Positions 1-9,914 of a stretch of DNA of 64,000 nt are shown one piece after another. This stretch comes from DASSFG01 sp035547915. Its GTDB lineage: Bacteria > Planctomycetota > Planctomycetia > Pirellulales > JAICIG01. The notes under the pieces are model-generated. The model saw only the letters and a program-made list of their open reading frames with translations, had not been told where the DNA came from and did not search any database. Positions within the stretch are counted from its first letter, which is position 1, and the number at the start of each line of letters is the position of its first letter. Location: assembly GCA_035547915.1 (NCBI GenBank), contig DASZTS010000139.1, positions 62,001 to 126,000 of the forward strand, read 5' to 3'. The position numbers and the translations under genes were made by a program.

Positions 1-515
1 AGCATGCGCGCGATGCCGGCGCCGCGCTCGCAGCGCACCTCGGCGATCTTCTGCGCCCCGGCCACGCCGCTACGAGCCATGGCCGCCATCTTGAGAAGTT
101 TGTCGATGACCGATCCGCCGGGCGAACAGTGCTTCCAGCCGTGCCGGACCGATTGGCTGGCCTTGGTCCAGTCGATCATGCGGGCCGAGCGCTTGACCAG
201 ATGGTCATCGGCCCCGAACAGGTAGGACACCTTGGCCGCATTGCTCGAGCAGCCCAGGTCTTTGAGCAGCAGGGCATAGAACAACGCGGACCGATCGGCC
301 GTCGGCAGTCGCAATTCCTCGGCCAGTCGCATACCGATCAATGCGCTGCGCATGCAATGGCCTTCGGGTTGCCCTTGCGTGATATCGAGCGCCACCGACA
401 ACGCGGAGATCAGTTCCGAGAGCCGGATCGCGCCCGGTTCGATCAGGCGGCCGGACGTGGACGGTGCGTCGAGCGACTTTTCCTCCGACACCGCGCAACA
501 AACTTCGTCTGACAT
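1..515 (-). CDS. HD-GYP-like domain protein, N-terminal part (truncated by window edge)
   Basis: The reading frame is open on the minus strand from an ATG at 515 to the left window edge, about 171 codons, so the C-terminus is missing. The protein starts MSDEVCCAVSEEKSLDAP. It then has an alpha-helical stretch typical of the N-terminal half of HD-GYP-type phosphohydrolase domains (ISALSVALDITQGQPEGHC, then MRLAEELRLP). The position where the HD doublet is expected reads ALLLKDLGCSSNA, so the metal-binding His is a Lys. I recall the LLLKDLGCSSNA pattern from a bacterial HD-GYP subfamily. If so, this is a known variant lacking the canonical first ligand rather than a random mutation. Function (cyclic-di-GMP hydrolysis or signalling) is inferred only from the family; the GYP part would lie outside the window. 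Confidence 0.65.
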   Translation of the reverse strand, partial: MSDEVCCAVSEEKSLDAPSTSGRLIEPGAIRLSELISALSVALDITQGQPEGHCMRSALIGMRLAEELRLPTADRSALFYALLLKDLGCSSNAAKVSYLFGADDHLVKRSARMIDWTKASQSVRHGWKHCSPGGSVIDKLLKMAAMARSGVAGAQKIAEVRCERGAGIARM

Positions 516-820
516 GACATTCTTATTCCGTGGGGTGCTGTGGCCTGATCGGATACCGAGATCACGAACTGAATTGCTCCGTACGGTCGCTGGATTTGGG
601 CGAACGGCCGAACGGCCTTTGCAAATCGACTCGAACGCGGCCTCGCGGCAAAGAAAACATACGCCAGGTTGGACCGCCGCGCGCGACCATGCGACCAGCA
701 GGCTCAATAGAACCCGCATAGGCAGGCCCCCAGACTGAGTGGGACGCCGCTCCTTGCAACGTGTCTCAAGCGACCCTAGCCTGTCGGGAACAGCAAAATG
801 AAAATCCCGCGGACGGACCA
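516..820. other. Intergenic region between divergent genes
   Basis: About 305 bases separate the HD-GYP-like gene (leftward) from the Gfo/Idh gene (rightward), so promoters for both should lie here. I see no convincing -35/-10 pair, RNA gene or repeat. Open frames crossing this stretch have no recognisable protein features and overlap each other on both strands. An in-frame GTG at 761 could extend the Gfo/Idh protein by 20 residues, but the extension is unrelated to the family. Confidence 0.5.
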
Positions 821-1828
821 ATGATGACCCAGCGCACCATCGGTTACGGCGTGATCGGCCTCGGATTCTTTGGCGAGAAGCATGCCGAAGTCGCCGCGTC
901 GCTATCGAACATCGACCTACTGGCGGTCTGCACGCGCAATGATTCGCGGCGGCGGCAGATCAAGCGACGCCTGCACGTGCCCTGCGATTACCGCGACTAC
1001 CACGAACTGCTAGCCGATCCGGCCATCGAGGCCGTCAGCATCGTTACACACGTCGACGACCATCTGGAGCCGACGCTCGCCGCGCTGGCAGCCGGCAAGC
1101 ACGTGCTCGTCGAGAAACCGATGGCCCGCAGTCCGGCCGATTGTGACCGGATGATCGCCGCTGCCGTGGAGGCGGACCGGATCTTGATGGTCGGGCACAT
1201 CTGCCGCTTCAACCCGCGCTATGCCGTGGCCCGCGAGCGGATCGCGGCCGGCGAGATCGGCCGCATCGTGTCGATGTATGCCCGCCGCAACATCCCGGCC
1301 GCGGTCAGCAAGAAAGTGTTGGAGAAGGTAGGGCCGTTGTTGGGTGATGGCGTACACGACACCGACCTGATGCTCTGGATGTCGGGTGCGACGATCGAAA
1401 CGGTCTATGCGCTGACGCAGAGCGTGCGCGGTCTCGAACATCCCGACATCGGCTGGGCCATGTATCGCTTCAATACCGGTGCGATCGGCGTTATCGAGAA
1501 CGTCTGGTTCCTGCCGCCCGGCACGCCCTTTCGCATCCACGAGCAGCTTGAAATCATCGGCACCGAGGGCTCGATCTACGTTCACGGCGGCGATACGAAC
1601 CTGGTCGTCCAAGGCAGGGGCGGCATCGATTCGCCCGATACGCTCTATTGGCCGCAGATGCACGGCGAGCCGACCGGCGCGCTGCGTACCGAGATGGCCT
1701 ACTTCGTGGGCTGCGTGGCGCGGGAGGAGAAACCGACCGTGGTCACGCCGGCCGAGGCCCGCGCGGCCGTGGCGGCGGTCGTGGCCGCCGAGCAGTCAGC
1801 GGCGAGCGGCAAAGTTGTCCGCCTGTGA
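821..1828 (+). CDS. Gfo/Idh/MocA family NAD(P)-dependent oxidoreductase
   Basis: This is a soluble 335-residue dinucleotide-dependent oxidoreductase of the Gfo/Idh/MocA family. These enzymes usually oxidise or reduce sugars, inositols or nucleotide sugars. The N-terminal Rossmann fold begins YGVIGLGFFGEKHAE, giving the GxGxxG-type nucleotide loop, and the family EKP motif occurs in HVLVEKPMARS. The C-terminal half (VGDG-like segment GPLLGDGVHDTDLMLW) carries the expected D..H..D substrate-side residues. The length is normal for cytoplasmic members. I start it at ATG 821 because the glycine loop follows within 15 residues; a GTG at 761 is possible but unlikely. It converges with the VWA gene, 33 bases away. 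The substrate cannot be told from the sequence. Confidence 0.85.
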   Translation: MMTQRTIGYGVIGLGFFGEKHAEVAASLSNIDLLAVCTRNDSRRRQIKRRLHVPCDYRDYHELLADPAIEAVSIVTHVDDHLEPTLAALAAGKHVLVEKPMARSPADCDRMIAAAVEADRILMVGHICRFNPRYAVARERIAAGEIGRIVSMYARRNIPAAVSKKVLEKVGPLLGDGVHDTDLMLWMSGATIETVYALTQSVRGLEHPDIGWAMYRFNTGAIGVIENVWFLPPGTPFRIHEQLEIIGTEGSIYVHGGDTNLVVQGRGGIDSPDTLYWPQMHGEPTGALRTEMAYFVGCVAREEKPTVVTPAEARAAVAAVVAAEQSAASGKVVRL

Positions 1829-1861
1829 ATCGTGCGTCTGTGCCGATCGCCGCTGCCGGCG

Positions 1862-3574
1862 TTACGACACGATGGCCCGCCGCCGCGCGACGTAGTCCCA
1901 CACCACGTACCGATCGAGATCGCGCCCGGCCGTGAAAAAGACGCGGCCCTTGGTCGATTCGGCCAGGCGGTGCGCGAACCGCACGTCTTCGATCGACTGC
2001 GACCAGCTTTGCAACAGGAAGATGTTGATCGTCACGCCCTCGCGGCGGCAGAGCAGGCCTTCGCGGAGTGTTGCGGCCTCGGTGCGCGGATCGGGCGGAT
2101 AGAGCAGATACAACGACGAGCCCTCGAAATGGGCCGTGGGCAGCCCGTCGGTGATCAGGATCACTTGCCGGTTCGGCGTGGGCTGCACGGCCAGAAACTT
2201 ACGGGCCAACTGCAAACTGTGCTGGATGTTGGTGAAGTGCGGCGGGATGTGGAACTCGGTGATGTCCTCGCGGCTCATGTCGGCCTTCAGCGCCACGTAG
2301 GGATCATCGATCGTCCTGGGTTTGGGCATCAGGTGTACCAGATCCGCCGAGGCGCGTGGCTTGGCGAACGAGTACATCTCGATGAACTGCAAGAAATCGC
2401 CCGGATATTCGCGGCGGATCAGGCCATCGAGCGCGAGACCCATGCGTTTGACATTCACGTACAATCCGCCGTAGCGCATCGAGCCGCTCATGTCCATGAT
2501 CACGACGGTGGCGCATTTGGGTGTGTTGCGCGTGCGGTGGATCACGATGTCGTCGGCCCGCATGCGCACGGGCAGGCCGGGGCCGCGACGAATGAGCGCA
2601 TTGGTGAACGACGCCGGCACGTCCATGTTGGCCACCGAATCGCCGAACTCGTATGGTTTTGTCCGTTCCAGCTCGACCGCGCCTTCACCCATCGTATTCA
2701 CCTGGTGGCGGCCGCTGCGCGAGGCTTGCAGTTGGCTGAAGATACGTTCCAACAGTTTTGATTGAAAGATGCGCACGGCCTTCGGCGTGAGCTGAAAGCC
2801 GCGTCGCGTGCGCTCGAGCCCCTGCCGTTCGGCCAGCTCGCGCACGTAGTCTTCGATCTGCTGTGCCAGGGCGTTCAGCTCTTCGATCTGCCCCGGCTCC
2901 GCGAATTTAGACAGCTCTTCGATGTCGATCACGGCGACCTGGGCTGACTTGGCGGCCTCTTCGAGCTGTTTGAGCAGCCGATCGATCGTCTCGAGCTCTT
3001 CCTTGATGGCCAGCGCCTGCGGCACGGTCAGCGGCGTATGGCCTGTGAATTCATACTTGGCCGCAAGCTCGTCAACCTGATATTTCTCACCGAGCCGGTC
3101 GATGAGCGGCAGCAACTCGGCCGCGAAGGGCGAGCGTTCGCCCCCCGCCTTGTACCAGAGTTTTTCTAGATCTCGTAGCTGTTCTTGTTCGAACGCCTGC
3201 TCGAAGGGCTGGCGCAACGGCTTGGGCGGCTTGATGTCCTTGTGGATGCGTTCCCCGGCTTCGCGATATTCGCGGCGGGCCGTTTCACGCACTCGCTTCG
3301 TCTCGTATTTCTCCAAAATCCTCCGCTTGCGCTCGAGCAGCATTTCGCGGAGCGCTTCGAGGCTCGGCCCCAGGCCGGCGATCTGGCTGGGATCGAGATG
3401 GATGGCGCGGGCCAGCTCTTCCTCGGTCAGTTCGCGCAGGCTGCCGTAGGCCAGCATGTGTTCCATCGCACCCGATACCATATCCGGCGGTGGCTGCGTT
3501 GGGCTGGGAATGTTTTTGGGGTCATACTTCTGATAAGTATGAATCACACCTCCGAGCTGCTGACGACGGGGCAT
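1862..3574 (-). CDS. VWA-domain protein (ChlD/CoxE-like partner of the AAA ATPase)
   Basis: The 570-residue protein has a long charged, helical N-terminal half rich in Glu/Arg/Leu (about residues 40-290). A von Willebrand factor A domain follows in the C-terminal third. The MIDAS motif is intact: DMSGSM near residue 359, a downstream Thr in the central segment, and ITDGLPT as the later metal-binding loop. No signal peptide is present, so it is predicted cytoplasmic. Such proteins work with MoxR/ChlI-type AAA ATPases as metal-insertion or protein-remodelling pairs, and the AAA gene lies upstream on the same strand. The ATG at 3574 overlaps the stop of the toxin remnant (TAATG), which suggests translational coupling. 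The substrate of the pair is unknown. Confidence 0.85.
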   Translation of the reverse strand: MPRRQQLGGVIHTYQKYDPKNIPSPTQPPPDMVSGAMEHMLAYGSLRELTEEELARAIHLDPSQIAGLGPSLEALREMLLERKRRILEKYETKRVRETARREYREAGERIHKDIKPPKPLRQPFEQAFEQEQLRDLEKLWYKAGGERSPFAAELLPLIDRLGEKYQVDELAAKYEFTGHTPLTVPQALAIKEELETIDRLLKQLEEAAKSAQVAVIDIEELSKFAEPGQIEELNALAQQIEDYVRELAERQGLERTRRGFQLTPKAVRIFQSKLLERIFSQLQASRSGRHQVNTMGEGAVELERTKPYEFGDSVANMDVPASFTNALIRRGPGLPVRMRADDIVIHRTRNTPKCATVVIMDMSGSMRYGGLYVNVKRMGLALDGLIRREYPGDFLQFIEMYSFAKPRASADLVHLMPKPRTIDDPYVALKADMSREDITEFHIPPHFTNIQHSLQLARKFLAVQPTPNRQVILITDGLPTAHFEGSSLYLLYPPDPRTEAATLREGLLCRREGVTINIFLLQSWSQSIEDVRFAHRLAESTKGRVFFTAGRDLDRYVVWDYVARRRAIVS

Positions 3575-3678
3575 TAGAGTTCTTCCTTATCGCCGAGGCG
3601 GTCCTTCCAATAGCCCGGGCGCCGGCTGGTGTGAGCCACGGCGATGACATGGATAAGGACTCTAAGCGTGTCTCGCAT
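3574..3678 (-). pseudogene. C-terminal remnant of a ParE/RelE-type toxin
   Basis: A 34-codon frame (ATG 3678 to TAA 3574-3576) encodes MRDTLRVLIHVIAVAHTSRR followed by PGYWKDRLGDKEEL. The segment AVAHTSRRPGYW matches the C-terminal signature of ParE/RelE-superfamily toxins (AVAH.RRRPGYW) as I know it from the family. Full toxins are about 90-100 residues, so roughly the first two thirds, with most of the fold, is absent. The start overlaps the 3' end of the antitoxin gene by 17 bases, as in intact modules, which implies an internal deletion rather than a random fragment. The stop overlaps the VWA start codon. It is probably inactive as a toxin, but its translation may serve coupling to the VWA gene. 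Confidence 0.7.
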
Positions 3679-3916
3679 CCTCTACCAAATGCTGGAGTTC
3701 GTGCCAGGTGTGAAGCTTCGCCGTCCCGTTATCGACTTCCGCGATTCGGCGAGCGATCTCTGGGCCCCACGCCGCTTGCCATTCCGGATCGGCCATCGGA
3801 TCGACGCTCAAAGCCAGTTTATCTATGAGCTTCGCCCGTTCGCGTTCGGGCAGCTTCATCGCCGCTTCGAATAATTGCTGCGCTTCGCTGCTGAGAGCTG
3901 TCGAATCAACGGACAT
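3662..3916 (-). CDS. Addiction-module antitoxin of the TIGR02574/PF09720 type
   Basis: This 84-residue protein (MSVDSTALSSEAQQLFEAAM at its start) has the features of the putative addiction-module component family. It carries a helical LPERERAKLIDKLALSVD segment, a central W-x-x-E/R-R-x-x-E stretch (AAWGPEIARRIAEVDNG) and a Trp-containing C-terminal helix (HTWHELQHLVED). The length is normal. I use ATG 3916, which has a GAGGAG Shine-Dalgarno five bases upstream; GTG 3919 is too close to it. The cognate toxin downstream is only a C-terminal stub, so the antitoxin is orphaned unless it acts elsewhere. The module sits between the AAA and VWA genes of one operon. Confidence 0.8.
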   Translation of the reverse strand: MSVDSTALSSEAQQLFEAAMKLPERERAKLIDKLALSVDPMADPEWQAAWGPEIARRIAEVDNGTAKLHTWHELQHLVEDARHA

Positions 3917-3985
3917 CACATCTCCTCATAAGTTCGGCGGAACGGCTAGCTGCATTGTACACCCACAAACTAGCCGTGGAGCAGG

Positions 3986-5416
<1,431 letters not shown>

Positions 5417-5666
5417 CTGATAGTTCACGAAACCTGGTGACAAATAGGCCCCGGTTGCCGGTTGGCCGTCGTCCGGGGCTCGCTTCGATTATAGGGACCG
5501 AGGGAACCCGGCAAAGGGAAGGGGAGATTGCCACCTTGGTTCGCCTGCGTTTCCTATCCTCCCGCCTCGAACAACGCGGGGTGGCATCGAGTAGCCCGGC
5601 GCGGTACCATGCGGGGCAATCGTTGTGGCATGGACGCAAGGTGCGATCTTAAAGGGAGTTTGAGCG

Positions 5667-6185
5667 ATGCGCACGCGGCTATTTGGTTCTCCGGCGGTTT
5701 GGCTGGCGGGCGGAGTGGTCATCGGGTTGGCGATCAGCACGCTGTGGTTGCAGACGCCGATGCACGCGGTCGCCACCGACCGGGTCGACAACTTCGCCAT
5801 GGCCACCGGACCCTTGGATGACGATACCGAGGCCCTGTTTTACCTCGATTTCCTCAGCGGCGAGCTGAAGGCCACGGCGTTGAGTCCGATCGCACGCAAG
5901 TTTTTCGCTTCGTTCAGTGCCAACGTGGTCCAAGATCTGGGAGTCGACGTCAGCAAGAACCCGCAATATCTGATGGTCACCGGCAATTCGATCTTTCGGC
6001 GCGGCGGCGGCCAGGTGCAGCCGGGCAACGCCGTCGTCTACGTCGCCGAGTTGACCAGTGGCAAGGTGGCTGCCTACGCAGTCCCCTGGTCGCAGGCCTA
6101 CGCCATCGCCGGCCGGCAGATTCGTGCTCCGCTGGTTCTGTTGGACGTCTATCCCATGCGGGTTTCGTTGGCACGCGGGGAATGA
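5667..6185 (+). CDS. Membrane-anchored hypothetical protein
   Basis: I do not recognise a named family for this 172-residue protein. One hydrophobic segment near the N-terminus (residues about 8-28, [18 protein letters not shown]) should anchor it in the membrane with the remainder outside the cytoplasm. The remainder has a mixed alpha/beta pattern ([18 protein letters not shown], then [20 protein letters not shown]), suggesting a small beta-rich domain. An AGGGAG-like ribosome site precedes ATG 5667. Its last codons overlap thiS (ATGA), so it is probably co-transcribed with thiamine genes, although nothing in it suggests an enzyme of that pathway. Confidence 0.7.
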   Translation: MRTRLFGSPAVWLAGGVVIGLAISTLWLQTPMHAVATDRVDNFAMATGPLDDDTEALFYLDFLSGELKATALSPIARKFFASFSANVVQDLGVDVSKNPQYLMVTGNSIFRRGGGQVQPGNAVVYVAELTSGKVAAYAVPWSQAYAIAGRQIRAPLVLLDVYPMRVSLARGE

Positions 6186-6394
6186 GACCGGGCATGCAGA
6201 TTGTCGTCAACGGTGCGACGCGCGAAGTGGCCGAAGGGCTTTCGATCGCCAGCCTGCTGGAAGAGTTGCAGGTCGAGCCAAAACACGTGGCCGTGGAAGT
6301 GAATCTGGAGTTGGTGCCGCGCGGGCGGCACAGCGCCCACACCCTGTCGCCCGGCGACCGGTTGGAAGTCGTCACGCTGGTCGGCGGTGGTTGA
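6182..6394 (+). CDS. thiS: Sulfur carrier protein ThiS
   Basis: This 70-residue ubiquitin-like protein carries sulfur as a C-terminal thiocarboxylate for assembly of the thiazole ring of thiamine. It shows the ThiS start [12 protein letters not shown], the central [15 protein letters not shown] segment and the Gly-rich end LVGGG, whose terminal glycine would be activated by a ThiF-type adenylyltransferase. No thiF is present nearby. The start at 6182 overlaps the upstream stop; the alternative ATG 6194 gives the more usual N-terminus. thiG follows 65 bases downstream, so the two probably form one transcript. I see no TPP riboswitch signature upstream. Confidence 0.93.
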   Translation: MRPGMQIVVNGATREVAEGLSIASLLEELQVEPKHVAVEVNLELVPRGRHSAHTLSPGDRLEVVTLVGGG

Positions 6395-6459
6395 CCAGAG
6401 ATTCCGTTGACCAGAAGCCCCGCTGCCCAGAGAAACCGCTCAGGGAAACCAGAGTTGAG

Positions 6460-7308
6460 ATGAGCACCGAAGTTATCAAAATGCCGACCGCCGATAGCCT
6501 GCGGTTGGGTACTCACACGCTTGCCAGCCGTCTGATCGTCGGCACGGGCAAATACGCCAACTACGCGCAGATGGCCGAGTCGCTGGAAGCCTCGGGCACC
6601 GATTGCATCACGGTGGCCGTGCGCCGCGAACGGCTCATCGATTCGCAGGGCCGCAACCTGCTCGATTTCATCGACACGAACCGCTACCTGCTGCTGCCCA
6701 ACACGGCCGGCTGCTTCTCGGCCGAAGACGCGGTGCGCGTGGCCCGGCTCGGTCGCGAGATTCTGCTCGGGCTCGAAAACGCCGGCGCCGACTGGGTGAA
6801 GCTGGAGGTGCTGGGGGACAAGAAGACACTCTTGCCCGATCCGGTGGCCACGCTCGAAGCGACGCGTCAGCTCGTGGCCGAGGGATTTCAGGTGCTCTGC
6901 TATACGACCGACGATCCGATCACCGCCCGGCGGCTCAAAGAAGCCGGGGCCACGAGTGTCATGCCGGCGGGCAGCCCCATCGGCTCGGGACAGGGGATCT
7001 TGAACCCCAATAACATCCGCATCTGCTTGGAGTATCTCAAGGAAGACGATACGGACTATCCGGTGATCGTCGACGCGGGAGTGGGCACCGCCAGCGACGT
7101 GACGATGGCCATGGAGTTGGGCGTCGACGGCGTCTTATTGAACACGGGCATCGCGCACGCCCGCGACCCGCTCGGCATGGCCCGCGCCATGAAAGCCGCC
7201 ATCGAAGCCGGCCGGCTGGCCTATCTTTCGGGGCGCATTCCCAAGAGGCTCTATGCCACCGCCAGCAGTCCGGAAGAAGGGACGATTTCGTCCCTGAAGC
7301 CGCGGTAG
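6460..7308 (+). CDS. thiG: Thiazole synthase ThiG
   Basis: ThiG condenses 1-deoxy-xylulose-5-phosphate, the ThiS thiocarboxylate sulfur and dehydroglycine (an iminoacetate) to form the thiazole moiety of thiamine in the cytoplasm. The 282-residue protein has the TIM-barrel landmarks: [13 protein letters not shown] at the start, [12 protein letters not shown], the Schiff-base lysine in [22 protein letters not shown], and [13 protein letters not shown] with a phosphate-binding glycine region. Length is slightly above the usual 255-265 because of an N-terminal extension. I chose ATG 6460 because the frame upstream of it crosses thiS and has no family similarity. Paired with thiS; the oxidase ThiO or lyase ThiH is not in view. 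Confidence 0.95.
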   Translation: MSTEVIKMPTADSLRLGTHTLASRLIVGTGKYANYAQMAESLEASGTDCITVAVRRERLIDSQGRNLLDFIDTNRYLLLPNTAGCFSAEDAVRVARLGREILLGLENAGADWVKLEVLGDKKTLLPDPVATLEATRQLVAEGFQVLCYTTDDPITARRLKEAGATSVMPAGSPIGSGQGILNPNNIRICLEYLKEDDTDYPVIVDAGVGTASDVTMAMELGVDGVLLNTGIAHARDPLGMARAMKAAIEAGRLAYLSGRIPKRLYATASSPEEGTISSLKPR

Positions 7309-7349
7309 GCACCCGGCGTTTGCTGCGATTGCCGGATGCGAATCACGGG

Positions 7350-8744
7350 CTACATGTTCGTCGAGTCGTCGGCCACGTGCGGGTCGACCAGTCTGTCGAG
7401 GGCGGTGGCGAGCAGCGCGTCGTGATCGCGATCGAGCGCATAAACCCGGCAGATCCGCGAGGCCAGCGGTACCTGTCGAAAGAGCTCGCTGCTGGTCAGC
7501 TCGCGGGTTTCACCGCGGGCCGCGTCATATAAAAAGTTTTGTCCGGCTGCCGGCCCGCGCGTGCCGGGCCGGTGGACATGGCGGGGCAGGTCGATTCGCA
7601 GGGGAAGGTCGCGCAGGGCCGCCGGCAATTGTTCGCGTAGGGCCCGTTCGACAAATTGCGGCTGGCTGAAGATGCTGCTCGCTTCCGCGGCGCCCGGCGA
7701 AAAGAAGAGCGTTCGCTCGCACGCCATCTTCCAGCGGACCCTTCTCGCGAGGAACGCATCCCACTGCGCGGCGAGTTGCCGGCGCGGCTCGTCGGATGCC
7801 TCGGCCCAGCGAGAAACATCGCTGAGCAGCGACCACTCCGTGAATCGCCGGTAGGCATCCAACCTTTCCAGCGGATTGCCGGGAAAGAGGAGCGTTCCGC
7901 TGGCTTCGAACAGGTCGGCCAGATCGAGATCGATGGCCCGCACCGTGCGATGGAAGTAGACCGAGCGGAAGAGTTCCGCCCGCACGCCGAGGAAGCGCAC
8001 CAACTCGGGCAGCCCGCGTGTGTGGATGCTCAGGCCCCGTTCGGTGAAGAAGCTGTAGTGCAACAAGCGTTGTAGGTCGAAGGCCCGCGCGCTGTAGCCC
8101 GACATGTAGGCGTCGCGGAGCACGAAGTCCATGTTGTCGACCGTATACAGCCCACAAAACAGAGATCGCAGCAGACGCAACCAGGCGGGCCGTTCGTCGC
8201 CGCCCGGCTTGGGCCGCATGATGAGATAGGCGATCTCGTCGGGATCGATTTGTTCGCCGCCGTCCAGGCGGCTATTCGGGTTGCGGCGTACACCGCGTAG
8301 TAGGGTGCCCAACTCGTCGCGAATGATGACGCTGCCCAGCGTTTCGTGCGTCAAGCCGAACCGTTTCAGGAAATGTTCGTCGAAGAAGTGGCCGAACGGG
8401 CCGTGGCCGACGTCGTGCAGGAGGGCGGCCAGCCGCAGAAGCGATTCCACGTAGCCCCGGCTGGGTACGCCGGGGCAGACGTCGGCCAGGCTGCCATACA
8501 GGGCGGCGACGGCCCGGCTGGCCAGGTGCATCGTTCCCAGAACGTGCTGGAAACGGGTGTGCTCGGCGGAGGGAAAGACCCAGAAGGCGGTTTGCAACTG
8601 ATGGATCTGCCGCAACCGCTGCACCCAGGGGTGGTCGATCAGGTCGCGCTCCGCGACCTCGCCCGGCACGTTGCACCGGCTGGTGAAGGCGATGTACCCG
8701 TGGATCGGATCGTGGCTCAGCGCTTCGAGCTGATAGTCGCGCAT
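7350..8744 (-). CDS. HD-domain phosphohydrolase (COG1078/SAMHD1-like)
   Basis: This 464-residue soluble protein belongs to the HD superfamily resembling SAMHD1 and dNTP triphosphohydrolases. It starts MRDYQLEALSHDPIHGYI, a typical opening of the family. The metal-binding residues are in place: the first His in TRFQHVLGT, the HD doublet in ALLHDVGHGPFGH, and a distal Asp in CGLYTVDNMDFVLRD. It probably hydrolyses nucleotides or nucleotide-like phosphates, but no allosteric motif lets me name the substrate. The annotated frame can extend upstream to 8987; I reject that because the extra residues are low-complexity and cross the promoter side of fmt. It converges with thiG and diverges from fmt. 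Confidence 0.85.
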   Translation of the reverse strand: MRDYQLEALSHDPIHGYIAFTSRCNVPGEVAERDLIDHPWVQRLRQIHQLQTAFWVFPSAEHTRFQHVLGTMHLASRAVAALYGSLADVCPGVPSRGYVESLLRLAALLHDVGHGPFGHFFDEHFLKRFGLTHETLGSVIIRDELGTLLRGVRRNPNSRLDGGEQIDPDEIAYLIMRPKPGGDERPAWLRLLRSLFCGLYTVDNMDFVLRDAYMSGYSARAFDLQRLLHYSFFTERGLSIHTRGLPELVRFLGVRAELFRSVYFHRTVRAIDLDLADLFEASGTLLFPGNPLERLDAYRRFTEWSLLSDVSRWAEASDEPRRQLAAQWDAFLARRVRWKMACERTLFFSPGAAEASSIFSQPQFVERALREQLPAALRDLPLRIDLPRHVHRPGTRGPAAGQNFLYDAARGETRELTSSELFRQVPLASRICRVYALDRDHDALLATALDRLVDPHVADDSTNM

Positions 8745-8873
8745 GTCGAGATTATGCCGGTCGGCCGATGATCGACCAAGGGTCGCGCTGTGATGGCCGG
8801 CCGAGGCATGACAGATGGCTGTCCGGCCGCCATAATCACACGGTTTGCCGTCTGTCTCCGACGCACGCACCGC

Positions 8874-9833
8874 ATGACCGAATCGGCCGCCTTCCGCCTG
8901 GTGATGATGGGCACGGGCCCATTTGCCGCGCCGCTGATGCGCGAGCTGTGCGTCAGCCGGCATCCGGTAGTGGCACTCGTCACGCAACCGCTACGCTCCA
9001 CGCGGCCGGGGGCCGCACCCACAACCAATCCGTTGCGCGAGATAGCGGCAGTACACCATACACCGGTCTTCGATCCCGAGAACATCAATACCGACGAGTC
9101 GCGTCGGATGCTTACCGATCTGGCGGCCGATCTGTTCATCGTCGCCGATTACGGGCAGATTCTCTCGCGAGAGACGCTCCAGACGGCCCGCTTGGGTGGA
9201 ATCAATCTGCATGGTTCGTTGCTGCCCAAATACCGCGGCGCCGCGCCCATCAATTGGGCCATCTATCACGGCGACCCCGAAACGGGCGTGACCGTCATCC
9301 ACATGACGCCGCGCATCGATGCCGGCCCGCTCCTCGCGCAGGCCCGCACGGCGATCAATCCCGCCGAGACGGCGGTCGATCTGGAGCGGCGGCTGTCGGA
9401 ACTCGGCGCGCCGCTCGTGCTGCAAGCCATCGACGACCTGGCGGCCGGTCGCGCCGCGGCGCTGCCGCAGGACGCCTCGCAGGTGAGTCCCGCCCGGCGG
9501 TTGCGAAAGACGGACGGGGCTATCGATTGGTCGCGCTCCGCCGCGGCCATCAACAATCAGATTCGTGCGTTCGAGCCGTGGCCGCGCACCTACACGACCT
9601 GGCAGCGATCCGACCAGCCGCCCTTGCGCATAATCCTGGGAAGAAGTGCCCCCTCCGCGGTCCCTGCCACCTCGTCACCCGGCACGGTTCAACGGGCCGG
9701 CGAGGAACTGATGGTGGCGACCGGAGACGGCACCTTGCAGATCTTCGAATTGCAGCCCGCGGGTAAACGAATGCTCAGTGCTGCGGAGTTTTTGAACGGC
9801 TATCGCGTGCAGGCCGGCCAGCGCTTTGAATAA
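8874..9833 (+). CDS. fmt: Methionyl-tRNA formyltransferase
   Basis: Fmt formylates Met-tRNAi with 10-formyl-tetrahydrofolate to begin protein synthesis. The 319-residue protein shows the N-terminal loop MMGTGPFAAPLM, the catalytic Asn and His in GGINLHGSLLPKYRGAAP, and the third catalytic Asp in MTPRIDAGPLL. A C-terminal OB-like tRNA-binding region starts with WSRSAAAINNQIRAF. The length is normal. ATG 8874 places the nucleotide loop correctly; an upstream in-frame ATG at 8790 adds residues unlike the family. The usual partner def is not adjacent. Confidence 0.93.
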   Translation: MTESAAFRLVMMGTGPFAAPLMRELCVSRHPVVALVTQPLRSTRPGAAPTTNPLREIAAVHHTPVFDPENINTDESRRMLTDLAADLFIVADYGQILSRETLQTARLGGINLHGSLLPKYRGAAPINWAIYHGDPETGVTVIHMTPRIDAGPLLAQARTAINPAETAVDLERRLSELGAPLVLQAIDDLAAGRAAALPQDASQVSPARRLRKTDGAIDWSRSAAAINNQIRAFEPWPRTYTTWQRSDQPPLRIILGRSAPSAVPATSSPGTVQRAGEELMVATGDGTLQIFELQPAGKRMLSAAEFLNGYRVQAGQRFE

Positions 9834-9914
9834 CCCTTTGCTATCTGTACGAAGCACTCGTCAGATAGGCCTTCAATCGACTACCGGGCCGACGACGGCC
9901 CAACGAGGATCATC

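Noticed and set aside
352..738. Small plus-strand ORFs upstream of the Gfo/Idh gene
   Set aside because: They overlap the minus-strand HD-GYP-like gene, have no ribosome sites and encode low-complexity sequence.
1832..2761. Long open frame on the plus strand opposite the VWA gene
   Set aside because: It is a mirror of the GC-rich VWA gene and has no recognisable motif; the minus-strand protein has an intact VWA domain.
5444..6181. A TPP riboswitch upstream of the thiS/thiG transcript
   Set aside because: I found no CTGAGA...ACCTGA core in the region; thiS is instead coupled to an upstream membrane-protein gene.
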